From the NCBI GenBank assembly GCA_002633025.1, contig NMRB01000851.1:1834-65833 (forward strand): a stretch of DNA of 64,000 nt, read 5' to 3'. Shown here piece after piece: positions 54,601 through 64,000 of the stretch (position 1 is the stretch's first letter; every line of letters begins with the position of its first letter). A program made the position numbers and the translations under genes. This DNA comes from Notospermus geniculatus. Lineage: Eukaryota; Nemertea; Pilidiophora; Heteronemertea; Lineidae. The notes below the pieces were generated by a model. That model was given only the letters and a program-made list of their open reading frames with translations. It ran no database searches and had not been told where the DNA came from.

Positions 54601-57600
54601 TATTATGATATAAATCTGTCACCAGTCTGTCAGTGTAGAACCAGGGGTTGGTTGTCTCTGTGTGGGCTTTCAGACAGAAAGTAATAGTCTACCTGTTAGC
54701 ACGCTACCAAATGATGATGAACAGTTACAATTAATTCATTTCATTACTGGCTATTCCAGCATCATCTCTAGGGATCTGATATTGGTCATCAATAATTGAT
54801 CAACTTGACAGATGCTTGAAATCTATTTCTAGATACCAACTTATCATTGTATTGTCGTCATAGTAATGCTTTAATGACCACGCTCCAAACGCAAGGATGA
54901 ACACACCTGTTGCCGTGGCATACACTGCGCATAGTAGTGATCACTCTGCACGGAGACTGATCATTGATGAATTAGAAATGAGTAATGAGCTGAATTCAAT
55001 CATCAATTGCCCCGCTACGGACTGTAAATATTGATGTTCAACATTTACCAGTGACGAGGGCATGGACCACACCATAGGCGTTGTTAGTACACTGATAATG
55101 GACAATGACTTTTGATAGGGGAAATGAGGAGGGATCACATAGAGTGGGTGGAGGGGCAATAAGTCATCATAGTATAATACAAGCAGTGCAAGTAACCAGA
55201 GAGTTAGTGTTGAGTCTATTGGAAGACCACTGCCATTGGTAGTAGTGATTAGATCTTCATGTCCTATATCACTAAACGAGCTGTCAATACTTACCCTAAG
55301 TGATTGAAATTATTGGTCGTTTTGGCCAGCTTGGCCAATAGTTTGGAATACGTCTCCTCCAGGGTTGAACTGAAAAGACAAGAGACGAACATGAAACCAT
55401 GTCATTAGCAATATTCCCACACGGAGCTCTTCACTGAACGGGCATGGGATTTCTCCCGTCAAAATGAGGATAATTCGGACCGAATAGATCTGATATCATC
55501 CCATCTCTACATGTAGCACTAGCAGCTTCAATATCTCCCTTGGGTCAGTGGCTGCCTCTGATCCCTTTATCGGAGCAGTCCCTACAGTACTACAGTTGAT
55601 GAGATACCTTTCACCACTGGTGTTCTCTTTCTCGTATTTACCATTCAAATCAGGTCATCACGAACCAGAGTATTTACTGTCGAATACCATGTCTGGTCAT
55701 GCTTACAACAGTACAGACAATTTGTCTACGGACTGGTGGTAGGACATGTTGAGGGATATTGAAAGATACAGGTTGTTATTCAACCACGAATTATGCGACG
55801 GAGCAATACTGTTGCCTATGACAACGATGTTGTTCCCATGGTACCAGACTAACTAATGTCTCTTCCTGAAAAAACAGTCAAAACATCGCGTTGTGATTAG
55901 ATCTGGGTGCACTGCGTGATCCTCACGACGATTGCCCCGTATCAGGGGACAGTTCGAAGCACCAATTCGTCCAATCAGCAGACAGAGGTACAGCGTTATC
56001 TGCACCCTCTCCTCCTCCGCAACAAGTGACGTTTCCATGACAACCAATTTATGGCAAGAATCTAAGAACCAATTACTGGGGTCATAGCGTTTGTGAACTT
56101 TTTATCTCACTGACTGAGAAGCAATCTGAAGGAATCTCTCTCTTGGAGACATGAAGAAAGAATAGCAGCATCGCCTCTTAAGATGGTGAAAGACGATTTT
56201 AACTGCATCAATGTCACAACTTCATCCCAGATAAAAGAGCAATCACTTGTTTACTTTTTTGTCACAGAAGCTTCAATTCAAGTCGACCCCCCCCCCTCCC
56301 CCAGTGTTCTCCGCATGGCTTTTTGTTGGCGTGGATTGCCCTCCCCATTGGCATTTTACCACCCAACCTTAGAAGTAGCCACCCTACCTTGCAGCCCAAT
56401 TCTGTAATGGTTTTCTTTTACTCCCCCTGCCTTAATTTGGTGACCACCATACCTTAGGAAATCCTGTGGAGAACACTGCCTCCCCCAGACTCTCTTTTAG
56501 AACAAGACCAGAGAAGAGGAGAATTCTACCTTCACATCATCTGACAGACCTGTAAGCTGATCATCAGCCAGCCGTCAGGACGAGGGGAGATTCGATTTAT
56601 CGTCAACCTCATCATGTTACATCCTTCAGAGATTGTAATCACGGACATCGATACGGAAGATTTGATTTCCAAATGAACTGTTCATCGCATTAGCCCCTGT
56701 ACCGGTGTCATATTGGGAAATTTCTTTCTTACAAAGTGTAGCAGAGCCATGTACCCACAGTGTCAACTCGGTTGCCTGACATGCTGATTTACGGGTTGGA
56801 GAACTCTGAACTGAACCTGACTTAGACCTTCAAGGCAACGTGAGTTGAAATCACTCAGTCAAACTGACTCGAGTACATTTGTACTATCATCCTCTCATGA
56901 AATAATGATGAGAAGATGAAATAATGATGACCCACAGGATATCATGATGGAACCAGACATGACAAGGCATTCAGACGATGCATATCGGAGCTAAATCATG
57001 ACTTTGAAGTCGTATTTTTTCTCATGTACCATTTTCTTAACACTTCTGAATCCTTTTTTCATCACCAACCTGACATGTGGACTCATTCGTAATCCAGCAT
57101 AACAACATTCTATCAGGATACGAGCCACAATAAAAATCTTGATGAACGGATGACATTTTGTAGGATGAGGATGCACTTTTCCTTCAAAGGCAAACAATGT
57201 CAATGACAAATCGCCAAGCATTGGGTGATATGGTGGAGGATGGAGGCGAGTTGAACTTTCTCCTATACATATTACACTGCACACATTTTACATAGGCCAT
57301 ATTACAGTATCTATCGTTTCGGATGTGAAATTGTACCAAGCTCCACGCCCAAGCGAAGGTCAGCTCCGTCATTGCACTCAATTGATGTGAAACTTGAGAT
57401 GGGCATAATCCTGGTTGATTTAAGCACAGCATGTTACCCTGCACAACATCTACGAGGTAACATGACCCTATAGAGCATATTATTCACCCTGCTATGTGCC
57501 ACAGATTAGTTTTCATGCCAATGACAGGTGGCAGCACTTCAGTTTACGCGGTGATCTGTGGACGACAAGAGTGGGCTTCCCCAAGCAGTTGGATGACATA

Positions 57601-59271
57601 ATTCAGGAAACAACTGGGAAGACATAGACAAGTTAATGGGTAGTACTCTCATGGGATCCATTAGCCATCTACCATAATTCAAGGATTTTACAAGATTAAT
57701 ACAAATTTAATAGTGGCGTACACAACGTTGATGCCCTGGCACTACATGTGCTGGCAGACAGAATGATAGTGGATGCCATCGGCACACAATGTACATTGGA
57801 CAGGCCATTTTGAAGGGGGAGGTACATGTACCTGGGGTATAAAACAACCTTCCCCCAGTGGGAACCACACAATGACTGTCACCCTTCGTGACAGTCAGTG
57901 TGTCTGGTCACTGGCTTGTTTTCCAGTAACCACAGTGTCATTGCTGACCGAATTCTGACCCACACTCAACATACACACATGTATCTATCTTGCTGAGGGG
58001 CCAATAAATTAACCATGGTGATACCGATAGATTTCAAATAGTCAGTCCTGGCCAATGGTGAATATTTCATGAACTACATGTATCACAAATGATGGCACCC
58101 TTATTAGTATTACCGGTACTTGTGGTTCATGGACTTCATGCATCTGGGAGCACCCACAGCCTTGTACATGTAACATGTGTTCCGAGCCAACACGTAGAGC
58201 ATGAATGAAGTCAAGGTCATGCAACCAGCATTCAGGCAGCAGAACAAAGTTTTCTGCAGACGTCAACAACATGTAGTTACGAAGCCTTGAATTTAGTACA
58301 ACTTTCAAAAGCATTCAGAATTGCACATCAGAGCCGATTTGACCAAGTGGAGGTCTAAAATAGAGAGAAACGTCAGTGAAGATGAGGATGGGGCAGCATA
58401 TTGACCAGTCAAGATAATCCACTTTAAGGTAGGTCAATCGATTGATACTGATGGTGTTATGGATTTAGACTGTGGATAAGTTATTGGCAAGATACATGTA
58501 TGGGAGCTACATGTATCTACGGGGTAGTCAATTTTAAAACTGATGATACATGTACAAGCCAAGAACCATTGTCAGTCCCATCTGTGCATTTTACATTCCG
58601 AATCTGACTTTTCTAGTCGATGGCCTTCCCAGCAGCAATAAGAAGACTCAGAAAACATAGCCAATAGAGTATGGGTTAATGAGGAATCATACATCTTCTC
58701 TTCGGGTGTTCAGCATCAATTATCTCTAATGAAGCATAGAACACCCTGCCATGATCAGGCAACATGAACCAGTCATAAAAACATTATTAGAACATGGGAG
58801 TATATGTAGCAGCCAGAGGAGTGCAATCAATCTCTGTCCTCTGAATGAGAACACATCAATCTAAGAATACAGAGCCGCCTCTGAAGAAGCCATGATCAAT
58901 TTTTGTCAAGATTCTGATGTTTACACAGAATCTTCATAAAGTAGCATGAATATGAGGCTATGTTTCAAGTGGGTTCAGTCGGTGCAGAATAATACTCAGA
59001 TCCAAGGTTACTGGGAATAGAGTTTGTGATTATGAACGTCAAGTGACAACGATGAAAATTGAAATGAATCATAGCACAAGGAAGGAAAATCACTGAAGTG
59101 TCCAAACCAGTAAAACAGAGATGTGGCCTTGAATGAATGTAATTGTAATGTTCCAAGAAGACAGCTTCGTTCTACTTACCTTTCCCTGAGGAAGTCAGCA
59201 AAGTCGGTGCTCGACTTGAGCCCATGTTTCATATTATGATACAAAACATCAAATCCATTGTTTTTCTCCCC
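33677..59271 (-). CDS. FCHO1/FCHO2-like endocytic adaptor (F-BAR and mu-homology domains)
   Basis: 24 coding exons on the minus strand, phases all consistent: 59271-59180, 55369-55295, 54380-54239, 52894-52823, 50327-50222, 49857-49778, 49420-49322, 48388-48292, 46695-46618, 44135-44033, 43465-43394, 37903-37876, 37669-37612, 37503-37420, 37276-37134, 37027-36957, 36828-36644, 36410-36190, 36032-35794, 35606-35451, 35227-35095, 34756-34554, 34051-33822, 33720-33677 (936 codons plus stop). The first exon with the ATG is not found. The F-BAR domain ([38 protein letters not shown]) is followed by a Lys-rich linker, [19 protein letters not shown], a Pro-rich SH3-ligand-like region (PPALPAKQ) and the mu-homology domain ([46 protein letters not shown]). 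The family nucleates clathrin-coated pits at the plasma membrane. Exons 37669-37612 and 37503-37420 have alternative edges and are the least certain. Confidence 0.9.
34218..34521. repeat. Inverted-repeat element in FCHO-like intron, about 300 bp
   Basis: Ends AAGCTATGTGCACACAGAG and CTCTGTGTGCACATAGCTT are exact complements; the match continues inward through TAGTGCTTG/CAAGCACTA. The interior repeats CCTTGCG-type words. Confidence 0.75.
36105..36182 (-). repeat. tRNA-like SINE head
   Basis: The minus strand reads GATGGCCTAGTGGTTATCA (A box) and GGGTTTGAATCCTGG (B box). It lacks a full tRNA fold that I could verify, and lies in an FCHO-like intron. It is probably a SINE head rather than a tRNA gene. 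Confidence 0.55.
42768..42868. repeat. Inverted-repeat element, about 100 bp
   Basis: GGCCGCATAGAAACTC and GAGTTTCTATGCGGCC are perfect complements; GCTAG(T/C)GCT inside both arms extends the match. Confidence 0.65.
44472..44614. repeat. Inverted-repeat element, about 140 bp
   Basis: TAAGGCCGTGTTCACAT and ATGTGAACCCGGCCTAA flank a segment with a further inner palindrome (CATCGACACGGCGA against CACGGACACGCCGGCGA). In an FCHO-like intron. Confidence 0.65.
48445..48535 (+). repeat. Diverged tRNA-derived SINE piece
   Basis: Degenerate B box GGATTTGAATCTAGCC followed by GTGTGAGACTGGGCAAGTCTCACA, matching the body start of the SINE at 27793. In an FCHO-like intron. Confidence 0.55.
49133..49319. 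repeat. Inverted-repeat element touching a splice donor
   Basis: The left end TTGAACCTTGCTACTATAGACACC and the complement of the right end (AGAACCCTCGCTCAGTGGAC) match loosely. The right end reads straight into the intron's first bases (donor at 49321, minus strand). A related right end sits at 50163-50221. Confidence 0.55.
49869..50053. repeat. 45-bp minisatellite, four units
   Basis: The unit AACAATACTAGAGAAATGGC + AGTCACCGTGTTACTCAGCT + GTGTC is repeated about four times with one or two changes per unit. It lies in the FCHO-like intron directly after (minus sense: before) the exon 49778-49857. Confidence 0.85.
50163..50221. repeat. End of the 49133-type repeat at a second splice donor
   Basis: GGTGTCCTCCTGGCAGAGG and GAGAGGTTCTCCTGTACTTAC match the right end of the 49133 element and again stop at the donor of the exon 50222-50327. 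Confidence 0.6.
50757..50871. repeat. 57-bp direct duplication
   Basis: CCAACTCCAACCTCCTGTGA ... CTGGTGAACTCCAT occurs twice in tandem with one difference, in an FCHO-like intron. Confidence 0.75.
56302..56478. repeat. hAT-type miniature transposon
   Basis: Ends CAGTGTTCTCC and GGAGAACACTG. Flanks CCCTCCCC/CCTCCCCC give an about 8-bp duplication if the shared C is allowed for. A related, end-less copy (CAGTGTTCTAGCCAGG, TTTTACCACCCTGTT) lies at 53206-53340. Confidence 0.65.
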
Positions 59272-60904
59272 CTGAAAAGATAGATAGGGATTTGTTGAGG
59301 AAAAGTTTTCTCAGGATTATTTGATTTGAATTTGATCTATTCCAAACTACTGACTAGTGACTTCTCAAAATGAAACATTTTCTGTACACAAGGGAATGTG
59401 CCAAGGCTCCCTAAGGAGGGGCTTCAAAATTACCATACTGTTGGCCTTATGAACTCTTTCCGAACAAATCTGGGCAATGACCCACTTGTGGAAACTTCGA
59501 TTACAGAATTCCAGAACACAGTGGTTCATTTGCAGTACAATCTAGTGCCAAGCACACCATTGAGTTTCAGACGAAAAAAATTAGATGACATAGTTTTCAA
59601 CTGAAAGTAAACTGTTATGATTGTTGAGAATGTTCAATGTGTGAATGTCATTTGGAAGCAAGTCATGATGACCAAACAGACGTGTATTGATAACAAAGTG
59701 TGATGACATCGAAACAACATTCATTTACACTACAGATTTCATGATTTGATTAGATGTTGTTTCCTCCTCCCTCCACCTAAGACATGATGGTGTAAACATC
59801 CCACAGACTATCAATCATGCATTATAGTTTATTGGCAATCTCATTAAACAATCTCCCACTCTCTGCTACCATCATTTGTCATTCTTCTCTGACCGCAGAA
59901 GTCAATGCACTAGGTAAACTTTAGGCAGAAGAAGTTATTTGTACACATGGCACAGGAAAATAAAAAATACCTATAATTTAACCCAATTTCAATCACAATC
60001 TGACCTAGTCTGGAAGCCGAAGTCAAGATGTGTCTTTGAGTTTGATGAAGAGAATTAAGTTGTTTTATTAGGGAGCATTGGCGAAGTTGTTGAAGTTCAC
60101 GATGAAACAAAAGCCAAGGTCAGGAAGGGGATGGTACATGATGAGCGACTTCCCCCACTTGAGATCTGAGATGCCATTTCCTCTAATAAGGACACATTCA
60201 TTACAGGAGCTGCTGTGGGAGGCCTATGCAGGCACGGACCCAGGATTTTTGGCAGAGGGGGGTCAGGGCTTCTGAAGGTGGTCGTTGCAGGCGGGGGCCG
60301 AAGGCGCAGGGGGGTCTGGAGGCCTCCCCCAGAAAATTTGGAAATCTAGAAGGCTGCAGTCGCAGACGTTTCCTGGGCTGGCACCTCAGCTCAGTATCAA
60401 AACAGAAGCTTGTTTATTCTTGCGGTTTTTTGCTTATTATTGTCGCAAATAATTGAAAAAAAAATTGGAACCAATATTGCAATAATTGGTGGTGGCGAGC
60501 AGGGGCGGGGGTCACACCCTACCCCCAAACCCCCCTCGCCTCGGCTCCGTTCCTCCTCTGCTCTCTGGCGCAGCCAACCAGCTGGCTGGCTGCTCTCTCT
60601 GGTCTGGATCCGCGGTCGCGCTAGGCCTACCGGTACGGTATGTGATGGAGTACGGCACTAGACTAAGCATGCTAAGGACGAGGCAGTGTCAAGGTAGACC
60701 GAAAACTCCGGTCTCCAAACATAACATCGTTATGATTCTACGACCGGATTCAACCTATACAACTCCTATGGGGACTAGTGTAAACGAAAATTTGCATATC
60801 AATAGGCAAACACGCGGCACTTTTATTGCAAATATCTCGAAAACCTACAGCGAAAATTGCTTTTAATACCAAATATTTGTAATGTTCATATAAAACAGTA
60901 GGTG

Positions 60905-61425
60905 ACTGGACCATTTTGACGGTTCATAAGAAGACCGGAATACACCGAAATACGCCGGAATACGCCGGAATACGCCGAAATACTGCCGAAAACACAATCA
61001 AAAAGGTTTAATTCCACTCTTATGCTGTAGCTATGATATGGATACGAGGCAGAATAGTCTATAGAGCAAGATCAGCCTCAAAATTCACACAGTCAACTTT
61101 AGAAACACCGCATCAGGTGACATGGGTGATTTCGGCGGCCGGCCGGCGGTCGCCATCTTGGATGCGTGTTTGAGGTTAATCCAATATGGCGGCGGTCGAT
61201 CGCCGAAAACACACTTCGGGCGAAGTTTCTGTTCGAATGGTCCTATATCGAGATGTATATTGTACATTTTCGCATTGGACTGATAGATATATTGTCTCAC
61301 TACTGTACAATAGTGAAAAGACGCCTTTTAACCCTGTTTTTCGGCGATATTTTAGTGTATTCCGGCGTATTTCGGTGTATTCCGGTGTATTCCGGTCTTC
61401 TTACGAACCCCCATTTTGATTGTAA
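60905..61425. repeat. Inverted-repeat element with sub-repeated ends
   Basis: The left end holds repeated CGCCGGAATA/CACCGAAATA words after AAGAAGACCGGAATACACCG; the right end (61337-61400) carries the complements. A second, inner palindromic pair surrounds CCATCTTGGAT/ATCCAATATGG. Confidence 0.65.
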
Positions 61426-62138
61426 TCTGACCAGAACACATAGGTTTAATTGCTTTTTTTCGATGCGGTCTTGCATCGCGCCGAACTTGGCTGCCATAAT
61501 GTTTTGATGACATCACTTTCGGCGTTTGGCTTTTCTGTCATCGGAAATCGCCGAGTGTTTCCGATTGCGCAAACGAGCCTTCTGCGCATGCGCAGTGGTG
61601 AAAGTTGCATCTTTTATGTGGCGAAGAAACATCCGATAATTACGACCTTTCGAACCTTCAACTCCCAAGTGACCTTTCGCGGCGGAAGTCAACAAACCAA
61701 TGTACAGGGATATTATGGCGGCGTGATTTCACTGTCCTTCAAACTTCGGATTTTAAACACATTACAAGTGGTCAGATTTTTGGGGCAACAGTAGGAGTGT
61801 CATCTAGGATATTGAAACTTCATGATAGGATACTTTTTAAATGATGTCCTGCTTCCAGAGCTTCACCAGCAGTGAAAACATTTNTATGATTTCGACTGTT
61901 CGTTCTAAATAGGCCCTACTTGAAAATAGTTATGGTCAATAAGGCCGTAGGCCTATGTAAGCCTAAGTCAGGCCGCGGCCCTCTCCATTGTCTTTGGTGT
62001 CGTCACGACAGTCGTACGCGGTGTTGGCGTTCAGCTTGTTCGGTGATTCTGTGTCCGTCGGTCAAAGAGAAAATCTGTGTTTTACAAACTAGGAGCTCGA
62101 GTTGTTTATTTATTCGTTTCGATCGTAACATTACTTCG

Positions 62139-62265
62139 TTGTCATTGCAAATATGACGGAATAAGCGGCAATGGATGAAATGGCCAGGATGTTGACCAAC
62201 ACACTAGCAGCGTGCTTCTTTGTCATTGCAAATATTACGGAATAAGCGGCAATGGATGAAAAGGC
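62139..62265. repeat. Direct repeat, about 45 bp twice
   Basis: TTGTCATTGCAAATATKACG followed by GAATAAGCGGCAATGGATGAAA occurs at about 62139 and 62219, 80 bp apart. Confidence 0.7.
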
Positions 62266-62806
62266 TTGTGTTCATCAACATTGCAACTTTCGTCATGGTA
62301 GATACAGGAATAAGTGACAATATAAAATCAAATGATATTTATTTTCCAAACACAAAAACGGCTTTTGGTCAATTTCTGCAACTGGATACATCACATGCCG
62401 ACAGCCCAATACACAACATTGGCCGACTTCCCATCCCATACCCCGTTACTTCGGAATCCTTGTCACCTCCCAACTCCCACTACCCAACTCTAGGCCTACC
62501 ACGAACCATCGTCTTGTTGATTCTCATATTGGCCTACTTCCCGCAACACATTTCACTCCAGTCCAAACTCGCATTGTCCTCTGAATGCCCCGAACCCAAT
62601 TCTTGATTCACACTTCCGAATTCCCATATGATACTCAACACCGCACTTCCACTACCCCACTTCCCAGATCGATTCTCAGTTCCCAACTCCCACTTGCCAA
62701 GCGCCAAAAAGACTGGATGATTTTCATGAACAGCTACACGACGGAAGTACTTTCGAACTTCCCGCAGTTTGGCCCGCTATACTATACTTGACCCGGCTAA
62801 AGTTTA

Positions 62807-62921
62807 GAATCCCCCATCGGAAGTGACGTTACTCCATGGCACACAATGGAAATCCTATTATTGTACAATGCGGCTTATTCCGTCAATCGATGACCTTTTT
62901 TTGGGCACTGACAGGGGATTC
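62807..62921. repeat. TA-flanked miniature inverted-repeat transposon, copy B
   Basis: TIRs GAATCCCC and GGGGATTC lie between TA dinucleotides; the interior matches copy A at 25897-26019. Confidence 0.75.
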
Positions 62922-63393
62922 TAACTCGTTCCGGTTTTCTTTCCTGCATTTTTTTCATTCAGTTCAGCCTTTTTCAGGTGGGAAACCATGTCCAGGCAGG
63001 GCAGAGGCCTATAGTCATGATAGTATAGGCCTAGCAGGCCTAAAATATGCCATGCCACGCCCTTTTACCCTTCTTAATTTGGGGGAGAGATCCTCAGATT
63101 CCAAGGAGTTATGAGTGCTGCCATCTGCCCAGCAGTTTTCACATTCAGGCGGAATCATGCTAACCCTTTGCATGCTAACACAGATGCTTTATGGTTTTAG
63201 ATCAGTGGGGACCTCTGCAACTTCAGAAGGTGGAAATCCCTGGGCAGCATATCCTCATGCTCAGCTCCCCATCTGTAAGCAGGGATGCTGTTTTGTGATT
63301 TCCCACTTCCGCATGGAGGGGGGTGGGGGAATCCTTCATTCTTATCATATTGAATTTTACCCCAGTTGAGTTGAATGAACTCAGTTCATATCT

Positions 63394-63438
63394 TGGAGGA
63401 ATTACAGTATGTATACTGTCAGTATAATTCCTCCAAGG
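63394..63438. repeat. Short palindrome
   Basis: TTGGAGGAATTA and TAATTCCTCCAA enclose a second palindromic core CAGTATGTATACTG. Confidence 0.6.
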
Positions 63439-64000
63439 TCATATATTTTGCAACACAATCAAACAATAAGCCTGTAGGGTTTAGAAATGTTGTTTGACAT
63501 AACATTCATTATGGTAATCCATGATGCCATAATATAATGCAGAAAGTCTTATTCAACTGATCCTTGCAACTGATCCATGGCCTATTGGTAGGGTGGTGCC
63601 TATTTCTCTGTTACTTCAGTTTCCCCAAACATGCCAAAGGCGACTAATCTTTTTTCAGAGTTTGAAATTTTCTTATTGTTCACCGGTGTGGTTGGGCATG
63701 TTGAATTGAATGGAAACCCATGGATCATTGGATGCACACTGCCAACTGATTTAGTGTGCACAGTATTTAAGCAGGTTTTTATCAGGCCGGGTGAAGGACT
63801 CACGTGAGAGTGCTTGCAGAGTGCTTGACTACCAAATCGGTAAGTTTTATAAGAATCCAAATCCTCCTGTTGATAAGTCTTTATTTCATCATGAGCATTT
63901 ACTCTTGGCCTGAAGTGAAGGACATTTTACTACGGCAGCTTTTGTCAGTTCGTTATGTTAACACCAGGTGGACCTACCATCCAGAGCTGTGATTTTTCTG

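Larger units (their letters stand above)
59272..64000. other. Upstream region of the FCHO-like gene, no gene supported
   Basis: No coding exon could be supported, and the missing first FCHO-like exon was not found here. It holds a G-rich repeat (about 60236-60345, AGGGGGGTC/CCTCCCCCAGAAAATTT type), inverted-repeat elements at 60905 and 62807, a direct repeat at 62139-62265 and a small palindrome at 63394-63438. Confidence 0.5.

Overview
The window looks like nuclear DNA of a marine invertebrate, probably a deuterostome of the echinoderm/hemichordate kind. Intron-rich host genes for animal proteins (HSDL2, SMIM15, an FCHO-type endocytic adaptor and part of MTAP) sit among many small inverted-repeat transposons and tRNA-derived SINE pieces. 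Short palindromes such as TACCGGTA and GTAGGCCTAC recur. The taxon is an inference from repeat texture and protein similarity. Isolated single Ns at 15264, 18991, 22218, 47386 and 61884 mark assembly joins or uncertain bases.

Region 1 (1-1155) is the edge of a Penelope-like retroelement (reverse transcriptase, minus strand) followed by a short inverted-repeat element. Region 2 (about 1500-15263) is the prize: an AT-rich, gene-dense endogenous DNA virus of the Polinton/adintovirus-like (mid-size linear dsDNA) kind. It carries a packaging ATPase, a hexon-like major capsid protein, two paralogous penton-like minor capsid proteins, several membrane/coiled-coil proteins, two zinc-ribbon HNH nucleases (one fused to a deoxynucleoside kinase) and the broken C-terminal end of a family B DNA polymerase. 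Genes lie in a leftward block (7188-2465), a rightward block (7204-13284) and a second leftward block (14566 and the polymerase). Most virion genes are open, while the polymerase, one HNH gene, a small left-end gene and one large rightward gene are damaged by stops, frameshifts or a LINE insertion. Two features run through the whole element: nearly every gene starts at TAAATG, and a family of GC-rich double hairpins is scattered inside and between genes.

Region 3 (15265-18990) is the Gag-Pol body of a Ty3/gypsy retrotransposon, bounded on both sides by single Ns, with no LTRs visible. The polymerase gene of the viral element stops at the first N, so its upstream half and any integrase are absent here.

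Region 4 (19030-33600) is host DNA: fold-back elements, a 1.19-kb inverted-repeat transposon with a 9-bp target duplication beside an MTAP exon, the first part of MTAP (plus), SMIM15 (minus), complete HSDL2 (plus, nine coding exons), and a repeat-rich intergenic stretch with a 32-bp tandem array. Region 5 (33677-59271) is a large FCHO-like gene on the minus strand, with 24 coding exons whose reading phases all agree; only its first short coding exon is missing. The rest of the window (59272-64000) contains repeats and no gene I can support.
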